36,464 nucleotides of DNA from Chlamydiota bacterium (GTDB lineage: Bacteria; Chlamydiota; Chlamydiia; Chlamydiales; Rhabdochlamydiaceae). Numbering within the stretch: the stretch's first letter is position 1; every line of letters begins with the position of its first letter. The stretch is from positions 1 through 36,464 of the forward strand of contig JAAKFB010000001.1 in the NCBI GenBank assembly GCA_011065235.1. Reading direction: 5' to 3'. This document shows, piece by piece, positions 25,786 to 32,543 of this stretch. The position numbers and the translations under genes were made by a program. The notes beneath the pieces are model-generated. The model was not told the DNA's origin. It ran no database searches and was given only the letters and a program-made list of their open reading frames with translations.

Positions 25786-26128
25786 GTCGTTTTTTCCCAC
25801 TTTCAAGTTTTTCATTCAGGCTTTTCCCCATTTCCTTGATCATATCTTTATCCTTCCAATACGTAGTGAAAGAAGATTTCATAATCGCTCTCGTAGCTTC
25901 CGTGTAAGCTTCGTTTATCTCTAGCAATGCTTCATCATCCTCCCCATTTCGGATGCATTCATCGGAGTAAATTAAGCATGCATCCGCTAACCTACGAATG
26001 AGCCGCCATTTGTCTGAATATTCCCACTCAATTTGAGAGGATGCAAAATCCATATCAGGCTTTTCATCTGTCCAATCACTAACCTTTTTCGCCATATATT
26101 GATCGCATCTTTCTTCGTCTTTAATCAT
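25772..26128 (-). CDS. Acidic helical protein of unknown function
   Basis: 118 residues, mostly helical: DEKPDMDFASSQIEWEYSDK, then ADACLIYSDECIRNGEDDEA and LLEINEAYTEATRAIMKS, followed by a basic tail. Good AAGGGGAAAAAATG ribosome site. Not recognised. It sits in a chain of short, overlapping early genes. Confidence 0.6.
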   Translation of the reverse strand: MIKDEERCDQYMAKKVSDWTDEKPDMDFASSQIEWEYSDKWRLIRRLADACLIYSDECIRNGEDDEALLEINEAYTEATRAIMKSSFTTYWKDKDMIKEMGKSLNEKLESGKKRREKN

Positions 26129-26137
26129 TTTTTCCCC

Positions 26138-26464
26138 TTAACCTTTTTTGGAAGCTTTGCGCCCTTTGGAGTTTCTTTTTCCCACTTCTTGGCCATATTT
26201 GGTTTGTTGGCATGCATCCACGCTCGCTGTGCTTGCGACTTCATCGGCATTTTCAATCTCCTTTTCTTTCTCTTTCAATAACGATTTTAAGGATTGTGAC
26301 TGATGAATCGTCGATAAATTTTGCTTCTTCGATTCCTCGTCTGATGTTGCATTGTAGGTATCTTCTTGTGGGATACCTACAAAGCCGCGCTGACACCCAA
26401 GGCAGATGCCTGTGTTGTTTACTTGGACGATACCCTTGCATGTTTGACACTCCATAAATTTCAA
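26138..26464 (-). CDS. Zinc-ribbon protein with a charged tail
   Basis: 108 residues. CQTC and CLGC (two Cys pairs near residues 6-24) form a zinc ribbon, then a long charged helix (LKSLLKEKEKEIENADEVAS) and a basic end (KRNSKGRKASKKG). The start is probably TTG at 26464 because GGAGG lies 7 nt ahead and overlaps the upstream stop as TTGA; the ATG at 26455 would have a spacing of about 16 nt. A nucleic-acid-binding role is plausible. Confidence 0.6.
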   Translation of the reverse strand: MKFMECQTCKGIVQVNNTGICLGCQRGFVGIPQEDTYNATSDEESKKQNLSTIHQSQSLKSLLKEKEKEIENADEVASTASVDACQQTKYGQEVGKRNSKGRKASKKG

Positions 26465-26670
26465 TCTAATTCCTCCATGTACAGCATCTCGCTCAATTCT
26501 TCTAGATTTTTAGCTTCTTGATCTGAAACATCTTCGGCATATTTTAGGCGTTCACGAATGTGTTGTCGGGCTTCCCAGATACAAGAATGAATGTCATGGG
26601 CATGGGTAAATATCTTGAAGTCTTGTTTATCTTCAAACGCATCTCCTTCAAAAATAACTGTCATCTTCAT
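26461..26670 (-). CDS. Small acidic protein of unknown function
   Basis: 69 residues: MTVIFEGDAFEDKQDFKIFT, then HDIHSCIWEARQHIRERLKY and an acidic helix (AEDVSDQEAKNLEELSEMLY). Beta followed by alpha, no motif recognised. Two in-frame ATGs exist (26670 and 26664). The stop is part of a TTGA overlap with the next gene. Confidence 0.55.
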   Translation of the reverse strand: MKMTVIFEGDAFEDKQDFKIFTHAHDIHSCIWEARQHIRERLKYAEDVSDQEAKNLEELSEMLYMEELD

Positions 26671-26671
26671 T

Positions 26672-26851
26672 CTATGGCCATGTGTGTGAAGGACAAGAGA
26701 AACCAGATCTTTCTCTCAACTCTTCGATCTCGCTCTTTTCATCCCCATTACTTCCAGGAATGGGAATATTCTTACCGTTCTTTCTACGGTAAGCGTCTTT
26801 AGGATCTTCGACAAAATGGGAAACATCTGAATGGTTGTATGCGTGGCTCAT
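26672..26851 (-). CDS. 59-residue protein of unknown function
   Basis: ATG at 26851 has a strong AAGGAG site 6 nt upstream. The protein opens MSHAYNHSDVSHFVEDPKDA, is hydrophilic, contains RRKNGKNIPIPGS and a Glu-rich segment, and ends with Cys/His/Trp. Its stop is 2 nt ahead of the next start. It is the first gene after a 259-nt gap and so may be the first gene of a transcript. Confidence 0.55.
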   Translation of the reverse strand: MSHAYNHSDVSHFVEDPKDAYRRKNGKNIPIPGSNGDEKSEIEELRERSGFSCPSHTWP

Positions 26852-27110
26852 TTTTTGCTCCTTAGCGTTTGTTTATCAGCCTCTTTCTATGAGTGCTAAA
26901 GACTTGCGCAAAGGAGTTCTTTTTGTCTTCAAGTGGTCCTAAGACGATACCATTATGGCATATAAGATCTTTCTCCGCGAGTCTGTATTTAGATTTCAGA
27001 CTTCTTTAGCTGAGACTTATTGTTGTTGTGCACCTTCTTTTTTGAAGTGTGTATATTTTCTTTCTCAAACCCTGGTTTGGGGTTAGGTGATTTTTAGCAC
27101 CATAAAATCT
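26852..27110 (-). promoter_or_regulatory. Non-coding 259-nt gap, possible promoter
   Basis: No convincing gene on either strand. The palindrome CAAACC-CT-GGTTTG lies near 27067-27080, and TTGCGC followed 16 nt later by TAGAAA on the minus strand could be a promoter for 26672-26851. The evidence is weak. Confidence 0.3.
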
Positions 27111-27296
27111 TCAATACGCGTGTTGCTTTAAAGATTCAACCTCAAAATAAATATGCCTTCCTTCATCGTCTTCTTGTTGGTAAATCCTGGTGATCTTTCG
27201 ATGAGATTTACCTAGGCGATTGGCCTTTTTGATGAGATAATCGAGGTCAGCCATTGTGATCTCTCCTACCAATGTTTTTGCGTGTTCATTGATCAT
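27111..27296 (-). CDS. Small protein downstream of RusA
   Basis: 61 residues: MINEHAKTLVGEITMADLDY, then LIKKANRLGKSHRKITRIYQ and an acidic end. Basic helix in the middle. Start at 27296 with TAGGTGAAGA ahead, overlapping the RusA stop by 4 nt (ATGA). Function unknown. Confidence 0.6.
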   Translation of the reverse strand: MINEHAKTLVGEITMADLDYLIKKANRLGKSHRKITRIYQQEDDEGRHIYFEVESLKQHAY

Positions 27297-27742
27297 TCTT
27301 CACCTATTTTTTTGATGAATATTTCGGCTCGTGGATTTGATGAATAGCGCTTTTCGCAATGGATGATAGCGATTTGACTATCGTCGTGGTAAGCGATGCC
27401 ATTCAAGACATCACAATACAACTTTTGAAAGTTATCTGCATCTGGCTTTTTGAAGTGTAAAAGGGTCTCAGGATCGATACCTAGTTTAAACGTCTTCTTA
27501 GCGTCTATCTTTGGTTGAGGAAGGTACACGTACAGCTCCATCTCTATTGGGCCCTTCTCGAACGTTTTAAGGCCCTTCTCGCGCATTTGAGCAGCGAACA
27601 TGTATTTCTTTCCTACCATTAGATTCTCTTGAAGGTCATAAGTCCTTACGAAGTTTCCAATCTTGGTGAACCTGGGGCGTTGCTTCGCTACAGGGGTACT
27701 TGGGTCAGTCAAGTGGATTTCTCCCTCAGTATTTGAGCGCAT
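27293..27742 (-). CDS. rusA: RusA-like Holliday-junction resolvase
   Basis: 149 residues matching the RusA family: KQRPRFTKIGNFVRTYD (20-36), FEKGPIEMELYVYLPQPKID (61-80), then KKPDADNFQKLYCDVLNGIA with Asp101 and Asp103, and YHDDSQI with Asp120 and Asp121. These acidic residues bind the catalytic metal ions in RusA. It resolves branched DNA from replication or recombination before packaging. The gene overlaps the zinc-protein gene before it by 17 nt and has no strong ribosome site of its own. Confidence 0.88.
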   Translation of the reverse strand: MRSNTEGEIHLTDPSTPVAKQRPRFTKIGNFVRTYDLQENLMVGKKYMFAAQMREKGLKTFEKGPIEMELYVYLPQPKIDAKKTFKLGIDPETLLHFKKPDADNFQKLYCDVLNGIAYHDDSQIAIIHCEKRYSSNPRAEIFIKKIGEE

Positions 27743-27899
27743 GCTGTCTTTTTGCTTGAGCTACTCGTTCCATATGTCTTTCCTTCCAGGATTTCGCGTA
27801 CCTACGATGACAGATTTTACAAGCTTTCTTGTTTCCATCAGTGAACGCATAAAACTCATTATCCTCTTTCATCTTTAGGCACTTAGAGCATTGGGTCAT
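27726..27899 (-). CDS. Small zinc-finger protein
   Basis: 57 residues with CSKC (4-7) and CKIC (27-30) pairs in the order C-x2-C...FYAFTDG...C-x2-C, followed by a basic helix (HRRYAKSWKERHMERVAQAK). This C-x2-C/FY/C-x2-C layout is common in small phage proteins related to HNH or DNA-binding zinc ribbons. The ATG at 27899 with CAGGA ahead is preferred to an earlier start, which would add residues overlapping the Xre gene. Confidence 0.65.
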   Translation of the reverse strand: MTQCSKCLKMKEDNEFYAFTDGNKKACKICHRRYAKSWKERHMERVAQAKRQHALKY

Positions 27900-28209
27900 A
27901 ATATTTATTCCTGTTTTGTCTTCGGATGGAACTTTTGTCACAGAACTTTACTGCCTTTTCTTCCAAGAGATTCGGGTTGAAGTCGTATAGTCTAGCGATT
28001 GCGGCAAGCACGGAGAGCGCTGGTACATCTCGGAAGTATCCGCTCTCGAGATTCTTAAGACGATTACACGTGACGCCGATGAATTCAGCTGCACGGTATT
28101 GCTTAAGGCCAATGGATTCTCTTGCATCTCGGATGATGGTCGGGAAATCACACTCATTCATCTGCTTTCGCAGCGGTTCAATTGCTTCTTCTAAAACGGG
28201 AAAAGCCAT
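27883..28209 (-). CDS. Xre-family transcription regulator
   Basis: 108 residues. An N-terminal helix is followed by a lambda-repressor-type HTH: RDARESIGLKQYRAAEFIGV, then TCNRLKNLESGYFRDVPALS and a helical end. Pattern: helix 2 KQYRAAEFIGV, helix 3 NRLKNLESG. I use the ATG at 28209 because AGGAGG lies 8 nt ahead; an upstream ATG gives eight extra residues (MKKKEDQP) that contain the ribosome site. It lies between the O-like gene and the RusA group and probably controls early genes. Confidence 0.85.
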   Translation of the reverse strand: MAFPVLEEAIEPLRKQMNECDFPTIIRDARESIGLKQYRAAEFIGVTCNRLKNLESGYFRDVPALSVLAAIARLYDFNPNLLEEKAVKFCDKSSIRRQNRNKYYDPML

Positions 28210-28243
28210 TGGCTGGTCCTCCTTTTTTTTCATGTTCTTAGAG

Positions 28244-29224
28244 TCAAAGTAACCCCCATTTCCTCAAAGCAGAATGGACCTGCTCCTGGAATGCATTTTC
28301 TTTAAATTTTATGGTGAAAGGTTTCCGGGTGCTCGTGGGGTGAGTTGTGTAAATGACTAGAGAGTCCTGTGTTGTAGTCAATTGGACTTGACGCTGGGGA
28401 CCTCTTACGGCATTGAATTCTTCCGCAATACGTTGAGCGTGATCAACATTTGATTCTTGAGCGTCTAGGTTCTCTTGTTTTTTCTTCTTGAGTTCTCGGT
28501 CATTGAGAGCATCGTTTACCCACCGTAAGATCGAACGATAGTCGCTTTTCTTCCACTTGGATTTAGGAGTGTCCATTTTCCATTCGCTTAGGAGTTCGTA
28601 GAGGGATTTTACTCGATCCTCACCGAATGAATTCAAAAGCTTCTCATGCTCAACATCTGTGGTATGGATGTGAAGATTTCTCGGTATTTTTTGTGGAGGT
28701 GAAACGGAAATAGGGGGTTTGGGGGCGCTTGCCCCCTCTCTTTCTTTTGTTAGTCTTTCTTTTGGATAGTCTTTCTTTTGATGGTCTAATGGTTGGACCA
28801 CCCCCTGGTCTAATGGTTGGACCACCCCTGGTCTAATGGTTGGACCACCCCCCACAAAATTTGGACAGACAAATTCAGTCCTTTGGTCTTCTTGATCAAG
28901 TGCATCTTGATATTTTTCATCCAAAGGTTTTTCTATATTCAGACGATATTCGTTGGTTATTGGGCATCCATTTCTTTCTCTTTTGATCATCATGACTAAC
29001 CCACGTTCTTCTAGATTTTTTAGTGAAGAGATAATGCTTTGTTTGGCCATTCCAGTAGCCTTGGTGAGCTGCCTAACAGAGATAAAATCTGATGTTTTAT
29101 GCCATCCAAATATTTTTCTACATAACGTACATAGGGTCTTAAATTCTGTATGAGACAGTCTGTTCATCCAATAGTCAAAAACAACATTTGGAATTGCTGT
29201 GTAGTTGTTTGGTTCGATTGTCAT
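28244..29224 (-). CDS. Lambda O-like replication initiator
   Basis: 326 residues. The N-terminal ~95 residues are a winged-helix domain of the O type: NNYTAIPNVVFDYWMNRLSH, TEFKTLCTLCRKIFGWHKTS, then VRQLTKATGMAKQSIISSLK and LEERGLV. A Pro-rich linker (~135-190) contains the residues encoded by the iterons. The C-terminal ~130 residues are helical (KWKKSDYRSILRWVNDALND). In lambda, O binds iterons inside its own gene and recruits helicase; iterons are likewise present here inside the linker (28782-28847). Overlaps the next gene start by 4 nt. Confidence 0.8.
   Translation of the reverse strand: MTIEPNNYTAIPNVVFDYWMNRLSHTEFKTLCTLCRKIFGWHKTSDFISVRQLTKATGMAKQSIISSLKNLEERGLVMMIKRERNGCPITNEYRLNIEKPLDEKYQDALDQEDQRTEFVCPNFVGGGPTIRPGVVQPLDQGVVQPLDHQKKDYPKERLTKEREGASAPKPPISVSPPQKIPRNLHIHTTDVEHEKLLNSFGEDRVKSLYELLSEWKMDTPKSKWKKSDYRSILRWVNDALNDRELKKKKQENLDAQESNVDHAQRIAEEFNAVRGPQRQVQLTTTQDSLVIYTTHPTSTRKPFTIKFKENAFQEQVHSALRKWGLL
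28782..28847. repeat. Three 19-bp iterons, probable replication origin
   Basis: TGGTCTAATGGTTGGACCA occurs exactly at 28782-28800, 28806-28824 and 28829-28847, spaced 24 and 23 bp. Each copy has TGGTC/GACCA inverted arms. A pyrimidine tract with a 14-bp repeat (TAGTCTTTCTTTTG, twice between 28751 and 28780) lies beside it. The change from 24 to 23 bp shifts the reading frame of the host gene between copies, yet the DNA is unchanged, so the DNA itself is likely the conserved element. Placement inside an O-like gene mirrors lambda ori. Confidence 0.8.
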
Positions 29225-29550
29225 ACGTCACCTCCATCGAAGTTGATGGAGAAACATCGTTTGGGAGGCACTCCAATCACCTTCTTTTCGATTAGCCCAT
29301 GTTCGATCAATTTTTTTATTGCTGTGTCTTGTTCTTTTCTTGACTGAGCAAGCAAATCTTTTGCTGATTCCATTGGAAAGCATATCCATATTTTTTCATA
29401 AGGGGATTCACCGTCATAAAAAGACAACAATATTTCAAAGAAGATCGAGGCTTTGATACTTCCGAGTTTTTTAGCCAAATCGATGTTGTAGTGTGCATAG
29501 ATTCTCTGAATGCTAAGACTTTCTCTAGATTTTTCACGGATGATTGACAT
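29221..29550 (-). CDS. Winged-helix replication-associated protein
   Basis: 109 residues: MSIIREKSRESLSIQRIYAH, then GSIKASIFFEILLSFYDGES and MESAKDLLAQSRKEQDTAIK, followed by the wing LIEHGLIEKKVIGVPPKRCF. This is the winged-helix style of small plasmid and phage replication proteins and of the O-type N-terminus encoded next. GGAGAAATCTAATG is a good ribosome site. Coupled to the O-like gene by a 4-nt overlap. It may assist the initiator or regulate its gene. Confidence 0.7.
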   Translation of the reverse strand: MSIIREKSRESLSIQRIYAHYNIDLAKKLGSIKASIFFEILLSFYDGESPYEKIWICFPMESAKDLLAQSRKEQDTAIKKLIEHGLIEKKVIGVPPKRCFSINFDGGDV

Positions 29551-29744
29551 TAGATTTCTCCAGTGCATCGAGATGTTTTTGTTGAAAAATATCCTTCCCG
29601 ATGCATAATGGGGATATCTTTCATTGGGGCCATTCCTATTGATTTCTTAGTGAAGGATTTAAAGGGTTTTTCATAGGACTCTCTTTTTTTGGTTAAGCCT
29701 CTCGAGTCACACGGCTTGAGAGGTTTTTTTTTGCTTACGTTCAT
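29550..29744 (-). CDS. Doubtful basic 64-residue frame
   Basis: A Lys/Ser-rich frame opens upstream of 29221-29550 and overlaps its start by one base. Its ribosome site is poor (AGTAGG only 2 nt away), and a plus-strand terminator (29698-29732) lies inside it. It may be a chance frame over a regulatory region. Confidence 0.2.
   Translation of the reverse strand: MNVSKKKPLKPCDSRGLTKKRESYEKPFKSFTKKSIGMAPMKDIPIMHREGYFSTKTSRCTGEI
29582..29609 (+). promoter_or_regulatory. Probable sigma-70-type promoter of a short plus-strand RNA
   Basis: TTGAAA (29582-29587) and CATAAT (29604-29609) with a 16-bp spacer. Both boxes match consensus at 5 of 6 positions. Expected start near 29616, pointing toward the terminator at 29698-29732. 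Confidence 0.55.
29616..29732 (+). ncRNA. Probable short RNA opposite the replication operon
   Basis: Promoter and terminator define a ~117-nt plus-strand transcript in the leader of the O-like replication genes, which lie on the other strand. Its position recalls lambda OOP RNA, a short RNA transcribed opposite to O. It contains a possible 22-residue frame (ATG at 29608, too close to the start to be convincing). No similarity to a known RNA was recognised by eye. Confidence 0.45.
29698..29732 (+). terminator. Rho-independent terminator
   Basis: CCTCTCGAG (29698-29706) pairs with CTTGAGAGG (29715-29723), with one G-T pair, and is followed by nine T (29724-29732) on the plus strand. Confidence 0.85.
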
Positions 29745-29786
29745 CCTACTTCATCCATAGAAATATCTTTCTTCATGGAAATAAGA

Positions 29787-29815
29787 TGACTTAAAAGTGT
29801 AGGGTAATGTAGAAT
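29787..29815 (+). promoter_or_regulatory. Possible promoter of the 29.8-30.1 kb transcript
   Basis: ATGACT (29787-29792) and TAGAAT (29810-29815) with a 17-bp spacer: 4 of 6 and 5 of 6 matches. The GTAGAATG form recurs at 34741-34748. Confidence 0.4.
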
Positions 29816-29821
29816 GTTCCC

Positions 29822-30131
29822 AAACCATAGAAGGGGCGAGGTATATTTTTGATGGTCTTTAAGGTCAACAAGATATATCTCCTTCTTCAACAAAAAAGCC
29901 TCCTTTTTTGTCTCTCTGCGTTGATGTGGTTGTGTAACAGAAATGCCTTTTCTACAGAGAAAGAGACTCCAAGATGTTCATTATCAACTCTTTGGCTTTG
30001 TAACTGGTATAGGTTCATATCTTCTAGTTGTCCTCGCTCATGGGCAACGCCCAAGGTCTGGGATACCGGGCCTTGTTTGTGCTCCCGGTAAGTGAGGGGA
30101 ATGGTTCCTCCTCACTTACCAAATTTTTCTT
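29822..30131 (+). ncRNA. Probable ~310-nt structured leader or small RNA
   Basis: The 421-nt stretch between minus-strand genes (29745-30165) ends in three hairpins: TGGGC/GCCCA (30041-30053), TACCGGG/CCCGGTA (30064-30090) and GGTAAGTGAGG/CCTCACTTACC (30087-30120) followed by a T-run. The second and third share GGTA (30087-30090), so forming one weakens the other, as in an attenuator. Possible frames here (29852-30091, and MPFLQRKRLQDVHYQLFGFV at 29943) lack good ribosome sites. The strand downstream leads to the RecT operon, so control of read-through is possible. Confidence 0.45.
30087..30130 (+). terminator. Rho-independent terminator ending the structured transcript
   Basis: 11-bp stem GGTAAGTGAGG (30087-30097) with CCTCACTTACC (30110-30120); the loop holds a further GGAA/TTCC. 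AAATTTTTCTT follows. Strong on the plus strand only. Confidence 0.85.
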
Positions 30132-30165
30132 ATAAGGCATTGAGACATAAAGGGAAAACTTTTTT

Positions 30166-30399
30166 TCATTTCTTCTTTCTCAAAAAAAACTCATTAAGTA
30201 TCTTTTGCTCAGGGCCTTTAAGCATTTCGTGGAAGGTCACCAATCCATTTGTAGCATGATGTATCTTGTTAGCATAAAGAAGGTTGGGGGTCTTTCTCTT
30301 GTTGGCATATTGGCATACCTGATTCGGAAGTACATTTAACTGTTCCGCGAATTTCGTCCTGGATATCTTATTTCTCCAAAGATATTCGTCTAACTCCAT
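30166..30399 (-). CDS. Cro-like HTH repressor
   Basis: 77 residues: ELDEYLWRNKISRTKFAEQL, then NVLPNQVCQYANKRKTPNLL, YANKIHHATNGLVTFHEMLK and a basic tail. The HTH is ISRTKFAEQLNVLPNQVCQYANK, of the Cro/CI-like type, and VTFHEML resembles Cro-like ends. ACAGGAG precedes the ATG at 30399; an upstream in-frame ATG has no such site. It is divergent to the RecT operon and has a probable operator over its own promoter. Confidence 0.78.
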   Translation of the reverse strand: MELDEYLWRNKISRTKFAEQLNVLPNQVCQYANKRKTPNLLYANKIHHATNGLVTFHEMLKGPEQKILNEFFLRKKK

Positions 30400-30442
30400 G
30401 TGGTCTCCTGTAGGGCTATTTTTAAGAGGTCGATGCCATCTT

Positions 30443-30460
30443 ACATGTGGCAAGACATGT
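30443..30460. promoter_or_regulatory. Probable repressor operator
   Basis: ACATGT (30443-30448) and ACATGT (30455-30460), six bases apart, form an 18-bp symmetric site just downstream of the -10 of the repressor promoter. This would allow self-repression. Confidence 0.5.
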
Positions 30461-30465
30461 TTTCA

Positions 30466-30495
30466 ATGATATTTTCTTTATCTTTATGTGGTGAA
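30466..30495 (-). promoter_or_regulatory. Probable promoter of the Cro-like gene
   Basis: Minus strand TTCACC (30495-30490) and TATCAT (30471-30466), 18 bp apart: 4 of 6 and 5 of 6 matches. The 11-bp repeat GGTGAAGAAAT at 30490-30500 covers the -35 and recurs at 30530-30540, so it may be a second operator. Confidence 0.45.
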
Positions 30496-30585
30496 GAAAT
30501 ATGCGTTCGTATACAATGTGTTGCATAAGGGTGAAGAAATGAACGTCTCACCTAGGAACATGATCCACAATAGAAGGAGAACCAC

Positions 30586-31605
30586 ATGTTACAAGAACAC
30601 GTAGAACCAGATGACCTCGTTGAACACACACAAGACATGACCATAACAGATGAAGAGTGGCATGGCATGCATGACAGCCTAAAAGGATTGCTAGATGCGC
30701 TCTATGAAACTGGAGACATCGATAAGGTAGAGGATAACCTAGAAGAAATTTGCTCGTTCTTTGGATACAAGATACCTGCTACGTCTCCAATCGTTTCGAG
30801 CATCAAGAACCAAACCAAAAAGGATAACACTATGACAACACAAATAGCTGTAAGAGATAGCTCAGAGCAAATGCTCGAAGACATTCAGAACACACAGAAA
30901 ATGTGCAAAGCACTCATTGAAACACCTCACTACAGAAAGATGGGAGCAGAGGGTATTTACGCTATCGTTGAGAAATCACGATCCATCGGAGTTAATCCTA
31001 TGGACTCTTTGAATGGTGGAATGTACTTTGTACAAGGCAAAGTTGAGATGTCCGCATTTATGATGAATGGGCTTATTCGGGGAGGTAAGCACAAGCACAG
31101 CATATCCAAGAGCAACAAATCTGACGAAACAATATGTATTCTTCATGGGAAACGTGCAGACAATGGCGACACTTGGGTTGAGTCATTCAGTATTGAGGAT
31201 GCAAAGAAAGCTGGAATCTATAGAAATCAGTGGATTAAATACCCTAAAGATATGCTTTTTGCTCGTGCTTTGAGCCGTCTAGCTAGGCAGTTGTTTCCTG
31301 ATGTTATCAAAGGATGCTATGTACAAGGTGAGATCGAGGAATCTCCTCTACAGCAACATTTGCCAGTTATTGAGATGAAAGAGTCACTACCTGAGATAAT
31401 TTCAGAAGATGAAGCAGAGCACCTTTATGACATGATCGGCACCGACGATAAATACCGCGCTTGTGTTCTTAACTTCCTTCAGTCTGCATACAAGACGAAG
31501 GATTTGAAGAAGATGCCACGAATTCTCTACGAAAAAATAATTCCTGTAGCGACAAGAAAATATGAAGAGAGAAAAGAGATAGTAGACGTGGAGGCAACAG
31601 CATGA
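30586..31605 (+). CDS. recT: RecT-like single-strand annealing protein
   Basis: 339 residues. The first ~85 are acidic. The core (~95-270) has the RecT-family style: PHYRKMGAEGIYAIVEKSRS, IGVNPMDSLNGGMYFVQGKV, EMSAFMMNGLIRGGKHKHS, then WIKYPKDMLFARALSRLARQ. RecT-type proteins bind single-stranded DNA and pair complementary ends. It is followed, with an overlap of 4 nt, by a YqaJ exonuclease gene, the usual partner. AGAAGGAGAACCACATG is a strong ribosome site. The acidic N-terminal extension is not part of the core fold. Confidence 0.83.
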   Translation: MLQEHVEPDDLVEHTQDMTITDEEWHGMHDSLKGLLDALYETGDIDKVEDNLEEICSFFGYKIPATSPIVSSIKNQTKKDNTMTTQIAVRDSSEQMLEDIQNTQKMCKALIETPHYRKMGAEGIYAIVEKSRSIGVNPMDSLNGGMYFVQGKVEMSAFMMNGLIRGGKHKHSISKSNKSDETICILHGKRADNGDTWVESFSIEDAKKAGIYRNQWIKYPKDMLFARALSRLARQLFPDVIKGCYVQGEIEESPLQQHLPVIEMKESLPEIISEDEAEHLYDMIGTDDKYRACVLNFLQSAYKTKDLKKMPRILYEKIIPVATRKYEERKEIVDVEATA

Positions 31606-32438
31606 ACCTACAAGAATATCAAGACTTCGTAAAGTCGCGTAAAAACTACCTGGGAGCCAGCGACGCTCCCGTTATAATGGGTGTGTCTCCTTGGAGCACA
31701 CCCTACCAGCTTTGGCAAGACAAACTAGACTTGGGTCCTGTTAAAGATGACAACTATGCCATGAAGAGGGGGAGAGACCTTGAGCCTATTGCTCGATCTG
31801 CCTACATGGCTGTCACTGGTAATTTGGTTGAGCCCAAGCAGCTTTTTCATCCTAATATCCCGTATATGATGGCTAATTTTGATGGGGTTTCAGAAGACTT
31901 AACCGTAGCTGTTGAAATCAAATGCCCAGGTAAAGAAGATCATGATCTCGCGAAGGATGGTATGGTACCTGTAAAATATTTTCCTCAACTTCAACATCAG
32001 CTTGCAGTTATTGGGATTAATAAGGTAGACTATTTTTCATACAGAGACGATGACGTTGCCCTGGTTACGGTAGAACGAGATGATGAATACATCGAGAAGC
32101 TATACCGGGTAGCAGAAAAGTTTTGGGACTGCGTAGAGTCTTTGACTGCACCACCGTTGGTCGAAAAGGACTACGTAGAACATTCAGATGAAGCTTGGAT
32201 TGAAGCTTCATCTGAATGGTCCCACATTAACGAAGAGATGAATATGCTCAAGGACAAGGAAAAGTTGCTTAGAGAAATATTGATCAACCATGCTGCTGGA
32301 TCGAATTCTAGAGGGAACGGCGTGAAAGTCCAGAAGGTAGTCAGAAAGGGCACCATCGACATGGAAGAGCTTTCAAAGCAGACAGATGTTGAGAAGTTTA
32401 GGAAGCCCCATGTGACTTCTTGGAGGATTTCAAGATGA
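31602..32438 (+). CDS. YqaJ-like exonuclease
   Basis: 278 residues with the lambda-exonuclease/YqaJ pattern: YLGASDAPVIMGVSPWSTPY (16-35), RGRDLEPIARSAY with Glu61, NFDGV with Asp94, VAVEIKC with Glu105 and Lys107 (the PD-(D/E)XK core), then FPQLQHQLAV (127-136). It would digest one strand from double-stranded ends to give the tails that RecT binds. The start overlaps the RecT stop (ATGA). The C-terminal ~70 residues are helical and unrecognised. Confidence 0.9.
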   Translation: MNLQEYQDFVKSRKNYLGASDAPVIMGVSPWSTPYQLWQDKLDLGPVKDDNYAMKRGRDLEPIARSAYMAVTGNLVEPKQLFHPNIPYMMANFDGVSEDLTVAVEIKCPGKEDHDLAKDGMVPVKYFPQLQHQLAVIGINKVDYFSYRDDDVALVTVERDDEYIEKLYRVAEKFWDCVESLTAPPLVEKDYVEHSDEAWIEASSEWSHINEEMNMLKDKEKLLREILINHAAGSNSRGNGVKVQKVVRKGTIDMEELSKQTDVEKFRKPHVTSWRISR

Positions 32439-32488
32439 TTGGTATTTTTTTGGTCATATTTCTAGTTTATCTTTTTAGTGGAAATTAA
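32435..32488 (+). CDS. 17-residue hydrophobic peptide
   Basis: ATG at 32435 overlaps the YqaJ stop (ATGA) with GGAGG 8 nt ahead. It encodes MIGIFLVIFLVYLFSGN, a bare membrane span. The coupling and strong ribosome site favour translation, but the size is below normal annotation limits. Confidence 0.5.
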   Translation: MIGIFLVIFLVYLFSGN

Positions 32489-32543
32489 GTTTAGGAGACC
32501 TTAGGAGTGGTAAATTTCATTACTGGGCACAGGAGGTGCTACG

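Noticed and set aside
26957..27088. 43-codon plus-strand frame starting MAYKIF
   Set aside because: No ribosome site, Cys-rich and opposite to the operon direction.
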